Assembly: GCA_020186115.1 (NCBI GenBank)
Contig: WSYJ01000153.1
Coordinates: 1-64,000, forward strand
DNA from: Histomonas meleagridis
Taxonomy: Eukaryota; Parabasalia; Tritrichomonadida; Dientamoebidae
DNA: 64,000 nt
Direction: 5' to 3'
In this document: in pieces, positions 1 to 8,723 of the stretch
Layout of the letters: every line of letters starts with the position of its first letter
Position numbering within the stretch: position 1 is the first letter of the stretch
The notes under the pieces: model-generated
What the model was told of the DNA's origin: nothing
Databases searched by the model: none
What the model saw: only the letters and a program-made list of their open reading frames with translations
Made by a program: the position numbers and the translations under genes

Positions 1-134
1 TAATTTTTGTCATTCAACTTTTGCGTTAAATCATTCAAAAAATGCTCATTTACTCCGTTTCGTAAAGGGTTCACTTTTTGGTTATTTTTTAACCCTTGAA
101 ATTTTAATGGTACTTTTTTGATAAAAATAAACAT
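1..134 (-). CDS. Partial unknown gene running off the left edge
   Basis: A minus-strand reading frame opens with ATG at 134 and stays open for 44 codons to the window edge. It begins MFIFIKKVPLKF and continues with a polar stretch. The ATG lies only 7 nt past the TAA (143-141) that ends the shifted reading of the helicase gene upstream, as in a compact mobile-element gene cluster. I do not recognise the protein. It may be a second gene of the same element. The tight spacing is the main support. Confidence 0.35.
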   Translation of the reverse strand, partial: MFIFIKKVPLKFQGLKNNQKVNPLRNGVNEHFLNDLTQKLNDKN

Positions 135-140
135 TCTTCA

Positions 141-343
141 TTAAGCATCATCATCAATTTCATCATCAACTATTTGTTCTTCTAATTTTTTGTGATATTT
201 TTCAAACCTATCATAAACTTCTGGCAATAAATTATATACTTTAAATACTTTTCCATCAATCCTTTTTGCAGAAGCATTTCCAGTGAATTTTTTCATATTT
301 GCAATAGAAAGTCCTTGAACTGCAACTGTTGAATTTATTTTTT
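141..343 (-). other. Shifted-frame C-terminal extension of the helicase
   Basis: The helicase frame stops at a TAA (337-335) directly after a run of eight A on the minus strand (345-338). Shifting to the -1 frame at this run opens about 66 further codons, with no stop until 143-141. This stretch looks like protein, with a charged helix and an acidic tail ending DDEIDDDA. It could be the true C-terminus reached by -1 frameshifting, the product of a homopolymer sequencing error, or evidence of gene decay. Confidence 0.5.
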
Positions 344-1504
344 TTCAACAAAATCACAATATAAATTAAATAAATCAGGACCTGTTATGTTTTTGATTTT
401 TTCGTAATTGTCTCTAGCGAATATTTCATAACTTGACATTGAAGCTTCTTTTATATTTTCTTTTGCTTCACTGTTCGGAATTCTTCTTAAATTTACTTTC
501 GACACATCCATTAACATAAAGAATGTAAATAAATTTTCATAAAATTCAGGCGTGAATGAATCAGCAAGTTTTGAGAAATAATCAAAATCTTGTAAATGCT
601 TATCACTTGTTTTTGTTACAACATATCTTCTATCATAACTTTCAATCTTTATTGGAACATCATTATTCGATACCATTATAAAATTCGCAACATTTTCTGT
701 TTCTCTCATCGGTTCATTCTTTTGATTTATATTTATTGTTTTATCTGTTATAATAGATTTTAACGCATCAGAATTTAAAAATTTATTAGTATCAATACTT
801 TGTAATTCATTTAAAACCAGTAATTTTTTGTTTTCTAATGTTGCATTAAATTTACCGACTACTGATTCTATATTCGTAACATTTTCATTTGCGTATCTCG
901 CCATTAATTTGCATATTACATCTGTAAAGAATGTATTTTTTCCTGTTCCTTGATTTCCTAATATAACTAAAGCAACTCCAGTTTTGAAATTTGGTTTTTG
1001 AAGAATGCTTGCGATCCAAATTAGAATATATCTATAAATTTCTTCATTACCATTTGCTATTACTTCTCTGACGTGATCTAAAAACGGTTGTATAATTTCT
1101 GTTTTTACTTTATCAAGCTTTTTATAATCATAACCTCTAAAGTAAGAAAAAATTTGAGGGTCTTCGGAATAAAATTTTAATGCTTTTACCGTAAATATTT
1201 CTGTATTTTCTAAATATAAATCCCAAGCGGAAACGTTTTTTGTTTTGTTTCCTTCAGTTCTTTTGCCAATAATTATTTTCTTTAGCTTTTGTTTTGCAAC
1301 GTTTTCTGATGTATAACTTACTTTAACATAATCATTCACTGCGTCATAATCTTTAAACATAAATACTTCAGGTGTTGAATCACATACTAAAAAACATTTC
1401 TTTAAATCATTTATTGCTTCATCTCCGTTTAAATCATAGTTTTTATTTTTTCTAATGTCCATTAGATTGAATTTGTCGTTTATGTCGATTGTAACTTCTG
1501 ACAT
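335..1504 (-). CDS. SF3/D5-like replicative helicase of a mobile element
   Basis: The 389-residue protein has the ATPase signature of virus- and plasmid-type primase-helicases (DUF5906/D5-like). Walker A is GNQGTGKNT at residues 183-191. A Walker B-like hydrophobic strand ends LLVLNEL near 228-234. A sensor strand FIMVSNND lies at 275-282, followed by an arginine-finger type DRRY at 291-294. Such proteins unwind DNA for replication of selfish elements. No separate primase domain is evident in the roughly 170 residues before the ATPase, so the N-terminus is short for the family. The start is an ATG at 1504. The frame ends at a homopolymer (see the extension entry). Two structured DNA elements lie just upstream, between 1557 and 1798. 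Confidence 0.75.
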   Translation of the reverse strand: MSEVTIDINDKFNLMDIRKNKNYDLNGDEAINDLKKCFLVCDSTPEVFMFKDYDAVNDYVKVSYTSENVAKQKLKKIIIGKRTEGNKTKNVSAWDLYLENTEIFTVKALKFYSEDPQIFSYFRGYDYKKLDKVKTEIIQPFLDHVREVIANGNEEIYRYILIWIASILQKPNFKTGVALVILGNQGTGKNTFFTDVICKLMARYANENVTNIESVVGKFNATLENKKLLVLNELQSIDTNKFLNSDALKSIITDKTININQKNEPMRETENVANFIMVSNNDVPIKIESYDRRYVVTKTSDKHLQDFDYFSKLADSFTPEFYENLFTFFMLMDVSKVNLRRIPNSEAKENIKEASMSSYEIFARDNYEKIKNITGPDLFNLYCDFVEKK

Positions 1505-1556
1505 CTTTTTAGTTGCATTAAAAAATCAAATCACTACTTCAAAACTAGACTTAATT

Positions 1557-1664
1557 TATAACCTGTAACGTAACGTAACCTTGATTTTTACATCCCATGT
1601 TCTTTATTCTTCTTCTATTTTCCAAAATGTCAAAGTTACAGGTAACGTTACGTTACAGGTTATA
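1557..1664. repeat. 24-bp inverted repeat with GTAAC iterons
   Basis: The arms at 1557-1580 and 1641-1664 are inverted copies with one mismatch, separated by 60 nt. The left arm contains GTAACGTAACGTAAC, three head-to-tail GTAAC pentamers. Direct pentamers inside an inverted repeat, 50 nt upstream of a replicative helicase gene, resemble initiator-binding iterons or a promoter operator. That role is inferred from position and shape. Confidence 0.6.
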
Positions 1665-1753
1665 GTTAGATTTTTTCGCACATGCTTATTTTAAACTCGA
1701 CCGTTAATCCTAATTTTCAATCATCCTCTCGTCGTTAATGCTTTCTTTTATGT

Positions 1754-1798
1754 AGCGCGGCTTGAAGCGAGCGTATCACGCGAAGCTTCAATAGCGCT
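1754..1798. repeat. GC-rich hairpin followed by a GT microsatellite
   Basis: Three nested complementary segments can pair: AGCGC with GCGCT, TTGAAGC with GCTTCAA, and GCGT with ACGC around an ATC tip. The block is strikingly GC-rich for this window and is followed by about seven GT dinucleotides (1798-1812). It lies 250 nt upstream of the helicase start and could be an origin or terminus of the mobile element. The pairing is seen directly; the role is inferred. Confidence 0.5.
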
Positions 1799-1812
1799 GT
1801 GTGTGTGTGTGT

Positions 1813-2292
1813 CATTGAAATAATAATGTAAACATTGATTTGTAAACTTTTTAAATCTAACTAATCATGTGAGCTCCAATTCTGAAATTAGAATAAGTTC
1901 GAATTATCTTTAGCTAAACCCCATGTTCACTATGTATTATAAATATCAAATGATGGTCGTTCAAATTATATGTTTGCCAAATTATATTTGAATGATTTGA
2001 GCAAATGTTGGTACGTAAAATATTAAAAAGAAATACATATAGGTGAGAATGAACAGATATAAGTGAAAATAAATAAGAATAAATGTGAATTAGCATATAT
2101 AAGTGAGAATTAACATAAGACAAAGAAATAAACACATAGATATGGAAACAAATACAGTTAGTAAAAATAAACATGGCGGAAATTGTAAATTATTCAAAAT
2201 GAAATTGAATTAATATGTCCTATCAGAAAACAAATTGAGATCCGATTCTCGAATACAAATTACGCCTCAATCAGATTCTCCAAAATGATTGA
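1813..2292. other. Gene-poor spacer with degenerate 20-bp repeats
   Basis: No convincing gene. Around 2035-2120 there are loose repeats of about 20 bp built on ATATAAGTGAGAATTAA-like units. The open frame across them on the minus strand is low-complexity and looks accidental. Confidence 0.4.
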
Positions 2293-3624
2293 ATGGGACC
2301 TCCACTATTTGATAAGGTAGTATTCAATATTACACGGTTGAATAATAGTACCGTAATTTTTTTAAAAACAATTGGTGGACATGTACAAATCAGAATTTCT
2401 AGTGAATATAATTCAAATGAATTATTAATTTTCAATCAAAAATGTGTTCAATCTTTATCATGGATTGCTCCATGGACTTAAGATGTGTTAAATTATGTGA
2501 AAATTTCAAAAGCACATATTATCAAATTGATGCATCTTTTTATGCATTACAACCATACGTTTATTGTGTATCAATGCTGATAATTCATAATGCTTCTTTA
2601 CCTCTTGGTTTAGTGCTACCACCAAGTGAACATCAAAATTTGTTTTTAAAGTTCTTTAATATTCTTGATATTGTATTTCCAAAATTTAACATATTTCCAG
2701 TTCTTTCTGATCAAGGTACTGCAATTATAGCACCTCGTAAACCAAAAAATATGAATCAATTTTTTTGTTTTCGCCATCTTATAGAAAAAATTGGATCATC
2801 AACTATTTTAGCAATTTTTGCGAAAATTTTATTATTTACACCAGATATTAATACTTACGAACAAAAGTTACGGCAAATTATTTCAGATTTAAATTTGCTT
2901 ATCAAAAATATAATTATTAATATATTTCAAGTCATAAAGTTTGCTGATATTTTCAATTTAAAAATTTATAATGAAGAAATATTATTAGGGTATACATTTG
3001 ATTTTGATTCTGCATTGTGGAATCGAACGGAACTTGGTGTAGGTGTATGTTCAAATCACATTGAAAGTTTTCATCGAACATATAATATAAGCATGAATCA
3101 AAGTATCCTCAGAAGATTCTCAACTGTAATTCATTAAATCATCGATGAATATATTACTTTTGCTCAAAGATTACGAGTACAAGCAAACAAATTGCTAAAA
3201 ATTTAAAAAGGAAAGCAACTAGAAATAATTATAATTAAATAGACTGTAATTGTGGAAGAAAATCTATGAAGACCGATATGGGATTCCAAACTTTCCATGC
3301 AAGCATACTGCTCTTCATTCTCATTTATTATTCGAAAACATGATTATTCCAGCAAATTGCAATTTTGAATATATCCAAATAAATATTGATAGTGATATTT
3401 ATAATCTGAATTTTCAGCAAAAATTTGAGATACAAAATAAATTAAAAGAAGATACGAATGAAGAAAATGATGATGGTGATGAAAAGCAGTTTATTTTTGA
3501 TACTGACATTATCATCTTCGAATATAAAAAAACTGATTTCACGAAAAAAATTGGATATATGAAGTCGCAAGATCATAAACAATTAAGACCCTTATGGATT
3601 AAAAAGAAGCCAAAGAAAATTTAG
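2293..3624 (+). pseudogene. MULE-type transposase with SWIM zinc finger, frameshifted
   Basis: Three overlapping frames together read as a Mutator-like transposase. An N-terminal piece (2293-2481) runs up to a WIAPW segment. A central piece (2442-3137) contains QIDASF, VLSDQG, the CFRHLI block and SNHIESFHR, which fit the catalytic D, D, C/H and E positions of MULE enzymes. The C-terminal piece (3242-3624) has CNCG then PCKH, a SWIM-type CxC...CxH finger, but the halves lie in different frames. Breaks are a frame change near 2470, a TAA at 3136-3138 followed by more stops to about 3240, and a 1-nt shift near 3260. The copy is inactive. I could not define its terminal inverted repeats. Confidence 0.75.
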
Positions 3625-4418
3625 AATTTAGGTCTCACTTTAAATGTAAAATAATTAAATATTTTGCAGGAGATATGCTATATAGTCAAATTAAAAAACT
3701 TTAAGGGTGTAGTTCAAACGGTCTTTGAAAGAGTCATTATTTTCTTTTTTCTGTTCGATGAAATTATCAAAAGATGTAAAAATCTTCTCAACCTAATGCT
3801 TTACCTTCAAAAATGTCAGTCGAGTAGATTCATTAAACTCTAATGCATTAATTTTTGAATTTCATAATTTTTCGAATAAATAATATTTTTGGGAAATTTT
3901 TTATATAATTTTAAACCACTTGATGTGGACTTATTGTGATCAAAATTATTATATTGTATCTCTTAAGTATAAAAACCTGAGAGCAAAATTTGGAAATTGT
4001 CAAAATATAATCCGATAGAGACTTTTTGTATATAATCGGCCAAATATCAATTGTAAATCTCGAAATCCACATCACTTTTGCCTATAAATCTCACAATAAA
4101 TTTTCGCCTTATTGGATAAAGATATAAAAAAATATTTACAATATTAATAAAATACATATGTTACATTTTTTGTTATGTTTATTTCAATGCCAATATTTAT
4201 ATATATAACTTTATAACAAATCTAAACTGTGAAAAATTTTGATAGAATTTTTCAATTCCGCGTGTATAACTTCAAAATATATCTGATAGGTATTATATAC
4301 ACACTATTATTTTTTAAAAATAACAAGGAATGAGGTCTGTGAAAAGTTTTCTTTATTTTCATTTGCCACTTCATTCAAAAAGTGATGTAGACCTCAGTAA
4401 ATTCAAAATCATTTTTTA
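3625..4418. other. Spacer, no gene seen
   Basis: AT-rich with no supported gene. It holds an 8-bp inverted repeat (TGAGGTCT near 4331 and AGACCTCA near 4388) and one ATTCAAAAAGTG motif at 4373-4384, 35 nt before the ATG at 4419. One undetected end of the MULE element may lie here. Confidence 0.4.
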
Positions 4419-4543
4419 ATGCCAAGAATTAGCAAAAGAAACAAGCATTTACGACAATATTTAAAAATAGCACGTGGATATCGCCTAGAAAGATAGAAAA
4501 TGCTAAAAAATCAGGTAAATAAAAAAGAAAGTGGATAAAAGGC
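4419..4543 (+). pseudogene. 5' fragment of a disrupted small basic protein gene
   Basis: An ATG at 4419 opens a short basic peptide beginning MPRISKRNKHLRQYLK and stops after 25 codons, with further open sequence after the stop. The Merlin-type element is inserted at 4552. On its far side (6205-6302) another frame reads an acidic Glu/Asp-rich peptide ending SNSSEQSE. Both halves may belong to one older gene, perhaps the start of another transposase, split by the insertion. The family is not recognised. Confidence 0.3.
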
Positions 4544-4551
4544 GATAAAAG
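4544..4551. repeat. 8-bp target-site duplication, left copy
   Basis: GATAAAAG immediately precedes the left terminal inverted repeat and is repeated exactly at 6121-6128 after the right one. An 8-bp duplication is the known hallmark of Merlin/IS1016-type insertion. Confidence 0.9.
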
Positions 4552-5008
4552 GGGTGTGATGAATGGTGCTCCCTGATTTTATAGGAATTGAACGTATCGG
4601 ATTTTTCGATTTTGTAAACCATGCAAATAAAACATGTTTTTCAATGCATATTCAATTTTTTTCGTGTTTGTGAGAAAATATTTGGCCTATTCAATTGTGT
4701 TTCAATATAAATATTTATGCTTAAAATATTGTATGGAAATAAAAATGACAAACGAAAAAATTCTATGATACTTTCAATTTTCTGTTATAATGTCAAAATA
4801 TTCTCTGAAATAATTGCAATCCGAAAATTCTACGAAGAAAACAGTAAAAAAAATTAAAATGATTAAAATTTAAAGTATGAATAATTGTGGTATGAGGTTT
4901 CTATAGTTATAGTGATAATGAGTTGAGATATAACAAGTTTATTCAAAAAAAAAAAAAAAAAAAATCAATATTATATCAATAAAAAAAATTTAAATTTTAT
5001 GTTTACTT
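4552..5008. repeat. Left TIR of the Merlin-type element
   Basis: Inverted copy of 5752-6120, longer by a 73-nt block at 4773-4845 and an expanded A tract. The transposase C-terminus reads into this arm, which suggests an internal deletion fused mid-gene sequence to the TIR. Confidence 0.85.
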
Positions 5009-5555
5009 GATTGATAAGATTTCGGGGTACCCTGAGGGAATAAACGGTTCCACCTCTATCGCTCTCGCATCCGCCGAACACACATTCCTGTTCAACAACC
5101 CTTCCCATTTTATTTTTTTTTTTCGCAAACAAACTTTCATCTATTTGCACGAAACCAGATAAAGGATTTTTGATCATTTCTGAAATATTTTTGTTTGCCA
5201 TTTGTGTTCTGAAGATCTGAAACCAGTGAGAAACAGAATGTTGTGATGCTTTTCAAATATTGGCTGTAGTAGTAATTGTGAAATCTGCACAAAAACATGC
5301 AAAAATAATTAGTAATTGTTTGATTTCACTTTTAGTATTTTTAATAGGGAGTGGAGAAAAGCAGCTCATTGTAGTTGAACATTTATAATAAGTGCATCTA
5401 AAATATAATTTTTCTAATTGAAATTTCATAGGTTTTCCACATTTTTTGCATTTAATATTTTCCCCTGAATTATATGATGCACCCGTTGTCTGCGTGATAA
5501 ACAATGGGTTGCATCCACTGATGAGAGCAGTATGAACATCTTGGAATGATAACAT
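4971..5555 (-). pseudogene. Truncated IS1595/Merlin-like transposase
   Basis: From ATG 5555 the frame has a zinc ribbon (CKKC near residues 36-39 and a second Cys pair near 54-59). It meets one in-frame TGA (5255-5253) and resumes without a shift as an HSVSHWFQIFR segment, then VQIDES and VFGGCESDRGG. The zinc ribbon plus IDE...KKKNKMGR...GGCESDRGG pattern is that of ISXO2/IS1595 transposases. The part carrying the second catalytic Asp and the last catalytic residue is absent, and the frame runs into the left TIR. The copy is doubly dead: one stop and a large deletion. Confidence 0.8.
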
Positions 5556-5751
5556 TTTATTTGGAAAAGTGAATTGATGTGTTAATTCGATCCAATTTTT
5601 TATGTATCATATCAAAAAATGAAAAAATATGTTAAATCAATTCAAAATTTTTTACTGATTTAAACACAAGTCAAAAAATATTATTATAGAATCATTTTGG
5701 ATAAATACAAGCACACCACAAACAAACATTTGAAAGATTAGTTTTACAGAT

Positions 5752-6120
5752 AAGTAAACATAAAATTTAAATTTTTTTTATTGATATAATATTGATTTTT
5801 GAATAAACTTGTTATATCTCAACTCATTATCACTATAACTATAGAAACCTCATACCACAATTATTCATACTTTAAATTTTAATCATTTTAATTTTTTTTA
5901 GTATCATAGAATTTTTTCGTTTGTCATTTTTATTTCCATACAATATTTTAAGCATAAATATTTATATTGAAACACAATTGAATAGGCCAAATATTTTCTC
6001 ACAAACACGAAAAAAATTGAATATGCATTGAAAAACATGTTTTATTTGCATGGTTTACAAAATCGAAAAATCCGATACGTTCAATTCCTATAAAATCAGG
6101 GAGCACCATTCATCACACCC
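5752..6120. repeat. Right TIR of the Merlin-type element
   Basis: Inverted partner of 4552-5008, ending CATTCATCACACCC immediately before the right GATAAAAG target duplication. Confidence 0.85.
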
Positions 6121-6128
6121 GATAAAAG
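6121..6128. repeat. 8-bp target-site duplication, right copy
   Basis: Exact copy of GATAAAAG at 4544-4551. Confidence 0.9.
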
Positions 6129-6576
6129 GTGCAAATAAAAGGAAATAGATATATACTTTGCATAAAATGCCAAAAAAGATTGGAAATCTAAATCCAGTAT
6201 TTTACAATGCAAGGATATACTGGAGAAGAAATTGATGATGAGGAAGATAATGAATTTATTCCATTGGATTCTGATTCTAATTCTTCAGAACAAAGTGAGT
6301 GAAAATTCAGTAAAGTACTTATTATATTCAAATTTGTCCACGGCTGCCCATGGGCAAATTTGAATGAAATGTTAACTTTACATTAACGATACGTTCAGAA
6401 AACGGTAGGGTTTCGTGGGCAACCATGGACAAATTTGAATAGTATTCAATATATCCATCGTTGCTTTGAAAATTCACTGAGTGTGCTTGTTGTTTTGGTG
6501 TGGGCAAAAATAAACGGTAGAATAGTGATATTTTATTCATAGAACGTTTGACCATGGATGCCCACGGGTCTTCTGA
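6129..6576. other. Spacer with nested inverted repeats
   Basis: No intact gene. At 6205-6302 a short acidic frame may be the 3' half of the gene split by the Merlin-type element. At 6327-6366 ATTCAAATTTG and CAAATTTGAAT form a hairpin around a GC-rich core, and a second GGACAAATTTGAAT copy follows near 6428. CCATGG/GCCCA-rich motifs here resemble those just outside the right arm near 8370, so these may be decayed transposon ends. Confidence 0.4.
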
Positions 6577-6855
6577 ATCAATTACACAACTGCAGACCAA
6601 ACCTCCAAATCCTCTCAATCGATTTTTAAAGGGTAAATTTTGAACGATAGAAAACGATCCAACTTTTTTGAAGAAATCAATGTTCTTTCAATTTGATTTT
6701 CAATAAAAATATAAATAACACCTATTTTAAATGAAAATAAAAAATAAAAAACGGTTTGGCAAAATACAGTCTGATTAAAAAACATTAAAAACGTGATGCG
6801 TGTCACAATAATTTATTGAATACTTTATGAACGTGTAAAATATTCATTAATCTTA
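6577..6855. repeat. Left arm of the 279-bp inverted repeat
   Basis: Begins ATCAATTACACAACTGCAG and ends ATTCATTAATCTTA. It is identical to the reverse complement of 8071-8349. Confidence 0.9.
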
Positions 6856-7129
6856 AAAGTGATCAAATTTGAGTAAAACAATATTTCTTCATATTATCTA
6901 AAGTATATTAGAATGATTTAGATTATATTATATTCGAAATTTATATGAATATCATAAAATTCGGATTGTATATATTGATATTTATTATTTCTGAGATTTT
7001 TTTTGTTTGTAATGAAATATAAAAATATACGATTTATCAAATTCATATTTATATAATCCTAATGATAAACAAATTTCACAAAATAATGATATTGTATATA
7101 AACAGAGCGGATATATGAAAAGTCTAATT

Positions 7130-7720
7130 CATTATTGGGGGTTAACTTTTTAATCATTTCTATGAATTTGGATCCGAATAATATATTATTTAAATTATAT
7201 CTATATTTATCTTTTTTGATGCTACCATATGCACTGTATTAAATATTTTAAATATATTTCAAATATCATTTTGAAATATAAAATAATTAAAATAAATATT
7301 AAATAAAACAAAAATATATATTTAACATTGATATCAATTCCTTTTTTTTCAAAAAGTAATTTAACTATTTCTGTATGATAATTTTCAGATGCTTCCATCA
7401 GTTCTGTTCTAAATCACATCAATATTTCCGAATATAATTTAAAAATATCAAATGATTAAAATAAATACATAATAAAACAAATAAATATTTTTAGTATTAA
7501 TATCATATTATTTTTGTTCCATAAATAATTTGACAATTTATGCATGGCCACTTAAGGATGTCCATAATGCTGTTGATAATATTTTAGAAAAAATTAATAA
7601 AATATTTTTTGAATAAAACAAATAAATATCTTTAGCATTTATATCGATTCCTATTTGTATAAAAAAAACTTTTGCAACTGCATAATGACCTTGTCGTATT
7701 GTACAATGAGGTGCTGTTTC
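7130..7720 (-). pseudogene. Ankyrin-unit remnants inside the inverted repeat
   Basis: The minus strand shows four decayed ankyrin units. Their Thr-codon starts are at about 7717 (ETAPHCTIRQGHYAVAK), 7573 (TALWTSLSGHA), 7407 (TELMEASENYHTEIVKLLF) and 7237 (degenerate). Spacing between the last two is exactly 170 nt; the others are 166 and 144 nt. These are the same module seen downstream of the intact ankyrin genes. There are no start codons and there are multiple stops, so the copy is not expressible as one protein. Confidence 0.65.
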
Positions 7721-8070
7721 ATTAATTTCAAATAAATTATAAAAAATATAACACAGTAAATATTCATGATAAACATTTTTACTATTTATATATTAACACA
7801 TAATGAAGAATTTTTAATTATAACAATTTTATCAGATGAAAAAATGACAAATTATTAGTACTTCAAGAAGCACCCGACTTCTGATATTAGAATTATGATT
7901 CGAAATTTTAATAAATTTTTTTTTACTGATCAAAATTTTGATATTAATAAATAGAAGCCCTAACATCTTATTGATGTAAAACATGATTTCTAAGGTCACA
8001 GAACATTAATGTTTATTAAATATTTTCTAATAAAAAAATCAAAAAGCCATATCACTCACTGTGATTGATG

Positions 8071-8349
8071 TAAGATTAATGAATATTTTACACGTTCATA
8101 AAGTATTCAATAAATTATTGTGACACGCATCACGTTTTTAATGTTTTTTAATCAGACTGTATTTTGCCAAACCGTTTTTTATTTTTTATTTTCATTTAAA
8201 ATAGGTGTTATTTATATTTTTATTGAAAATCAAATTGAAAGAACATTGATTTCTTCAAAAAAGTTGGATCGTTTTCTATCGTTCAAAATTTACCCTTTAA
8301 AAATCGATTGAGAGGATTTGGAGGTTTGGTCTGCAGTTGTGTAATTGAT
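8071..8349. repeat. Right arm of the 279-bp inverted repeat
   Basis: Inverted identical copy of 6577-6855. Confidence 0.9.
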
Positions 8350-8416
8350 CCGGTTTCCTCTCATTGTTGGGCATTTGGGCCCACCCTAGTTTTACATATC
8401 TCATAATGAATAAAAA

Positions 8417-8460
8417 GTATTTCTAAATCAATTTTTTAGTAAGAAATTGATGAGAAATAC
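8417..8460. repeat. Hairpin, about 16-bp stem
   Basis: GTATTTCT plus ATCAATTT on the left pair with AAATTGAT plus AGAAATAC on the right, around a short loop. The role is unknown. Confidence 0.45.
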
Positions 8461-8490
8461 AAATTAATAAGAAAAAAAACAAAAAAACAT

Positions 8491-8565
8491 TCTCCATTAT
8501 CGGGATTCGAACCGATGGCATTTAACATGCAAAAAAGGGTTTTTCCGCCAAGCTAAAAATAAGAT
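8491..8565 (-). tRNA. tRNA-like relic, Ala(TGC)-like, probably not functional
   Basis: The minus strand reads a box A-like TAGCTTGGCGG (8555-8545) and a perfect box B GGTTCGAATCC (8513-8503), with TTTGCAT in anticodon-loop position between them. These are the internal polymerase III promoter elements of a tRNA. However, I could not pair the acceptor ends, and the T and anticodon stems need bulges. It is best read as a decayed tRNA or a tRNA-derived repeat rather than a working gene. Confidence 0.35.
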
Positions 8566-8723
8566 TCAACAATAGGTTGAATATTAATATTTCACTCTAA
8601 CAAGTCCTCCTAAATTGAATAAAAAAATCAGCTTCCGAAAGCATATTGAATTTCACATAAATTAGCGCAACTTTTTGAGCGAATTAATTTTGCACGTTTT
8701 TTGATATCAAAATTTGGCTTTGA

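Larger units (their letters stand above)
4552..6120. mobile_element. Merlin/IS1595-type DNA transposon with long TIRs
   Basis: The element is bounded by GATAAAAG duplications and starts and ends with GGGTGTGATGAATGG and its complement. The left inverted repeat is about 4552-5008 and the right about 5752-6120. They match closely, except that the left arm has 73 extra nt (4773-4845) and a 20-nt A run near 4945-4964 where the right arm has 5 T. The interior carries a broken, truncated IS1595-like transposase on the minus strand. Family assignment rests on the transposase motifs together with the 8-bp duplication. Confidence 0.85.
6577..8349. mobile_element. Foldback-like element with 279-bp perfect inverted repeats
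   Basis: Arms 6577-6855 and 8071-8349 are identical inverted copies by direct comparison and enclose about 1.2 kb. The same 63-codon open frame is therefore present in both arms in opposite directions and is not a gene. The interior holds decayed ankyrin units. I see no target duplication and no transposase, so this may be a non-autonomous foldback element or a recent inverted duplication. Perfect identity implies a young age. Confidence 0.6.

Noticed and set aside
1914-2174. 86-codon minus-strand open frame
   Set aside because: Composition is low-complexity (Ile, His, Ser, Tyr, Leu) and arises from degenerate AT repeats; no family pattern.
6615-6806. 63-codon open frame, repeated identically at 8120-8311
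   Set aside because: It is simply the two arms of the 279-bp inverted repeat; there is no ankyrin or transposase content and no sign of coding selection.
8491-8565. A functional tRNA gene
   Set aside because: Box A and box B are good, but the acceptor stem cannot pair and other stems need bulges; kept only as a tRNA-like relic.
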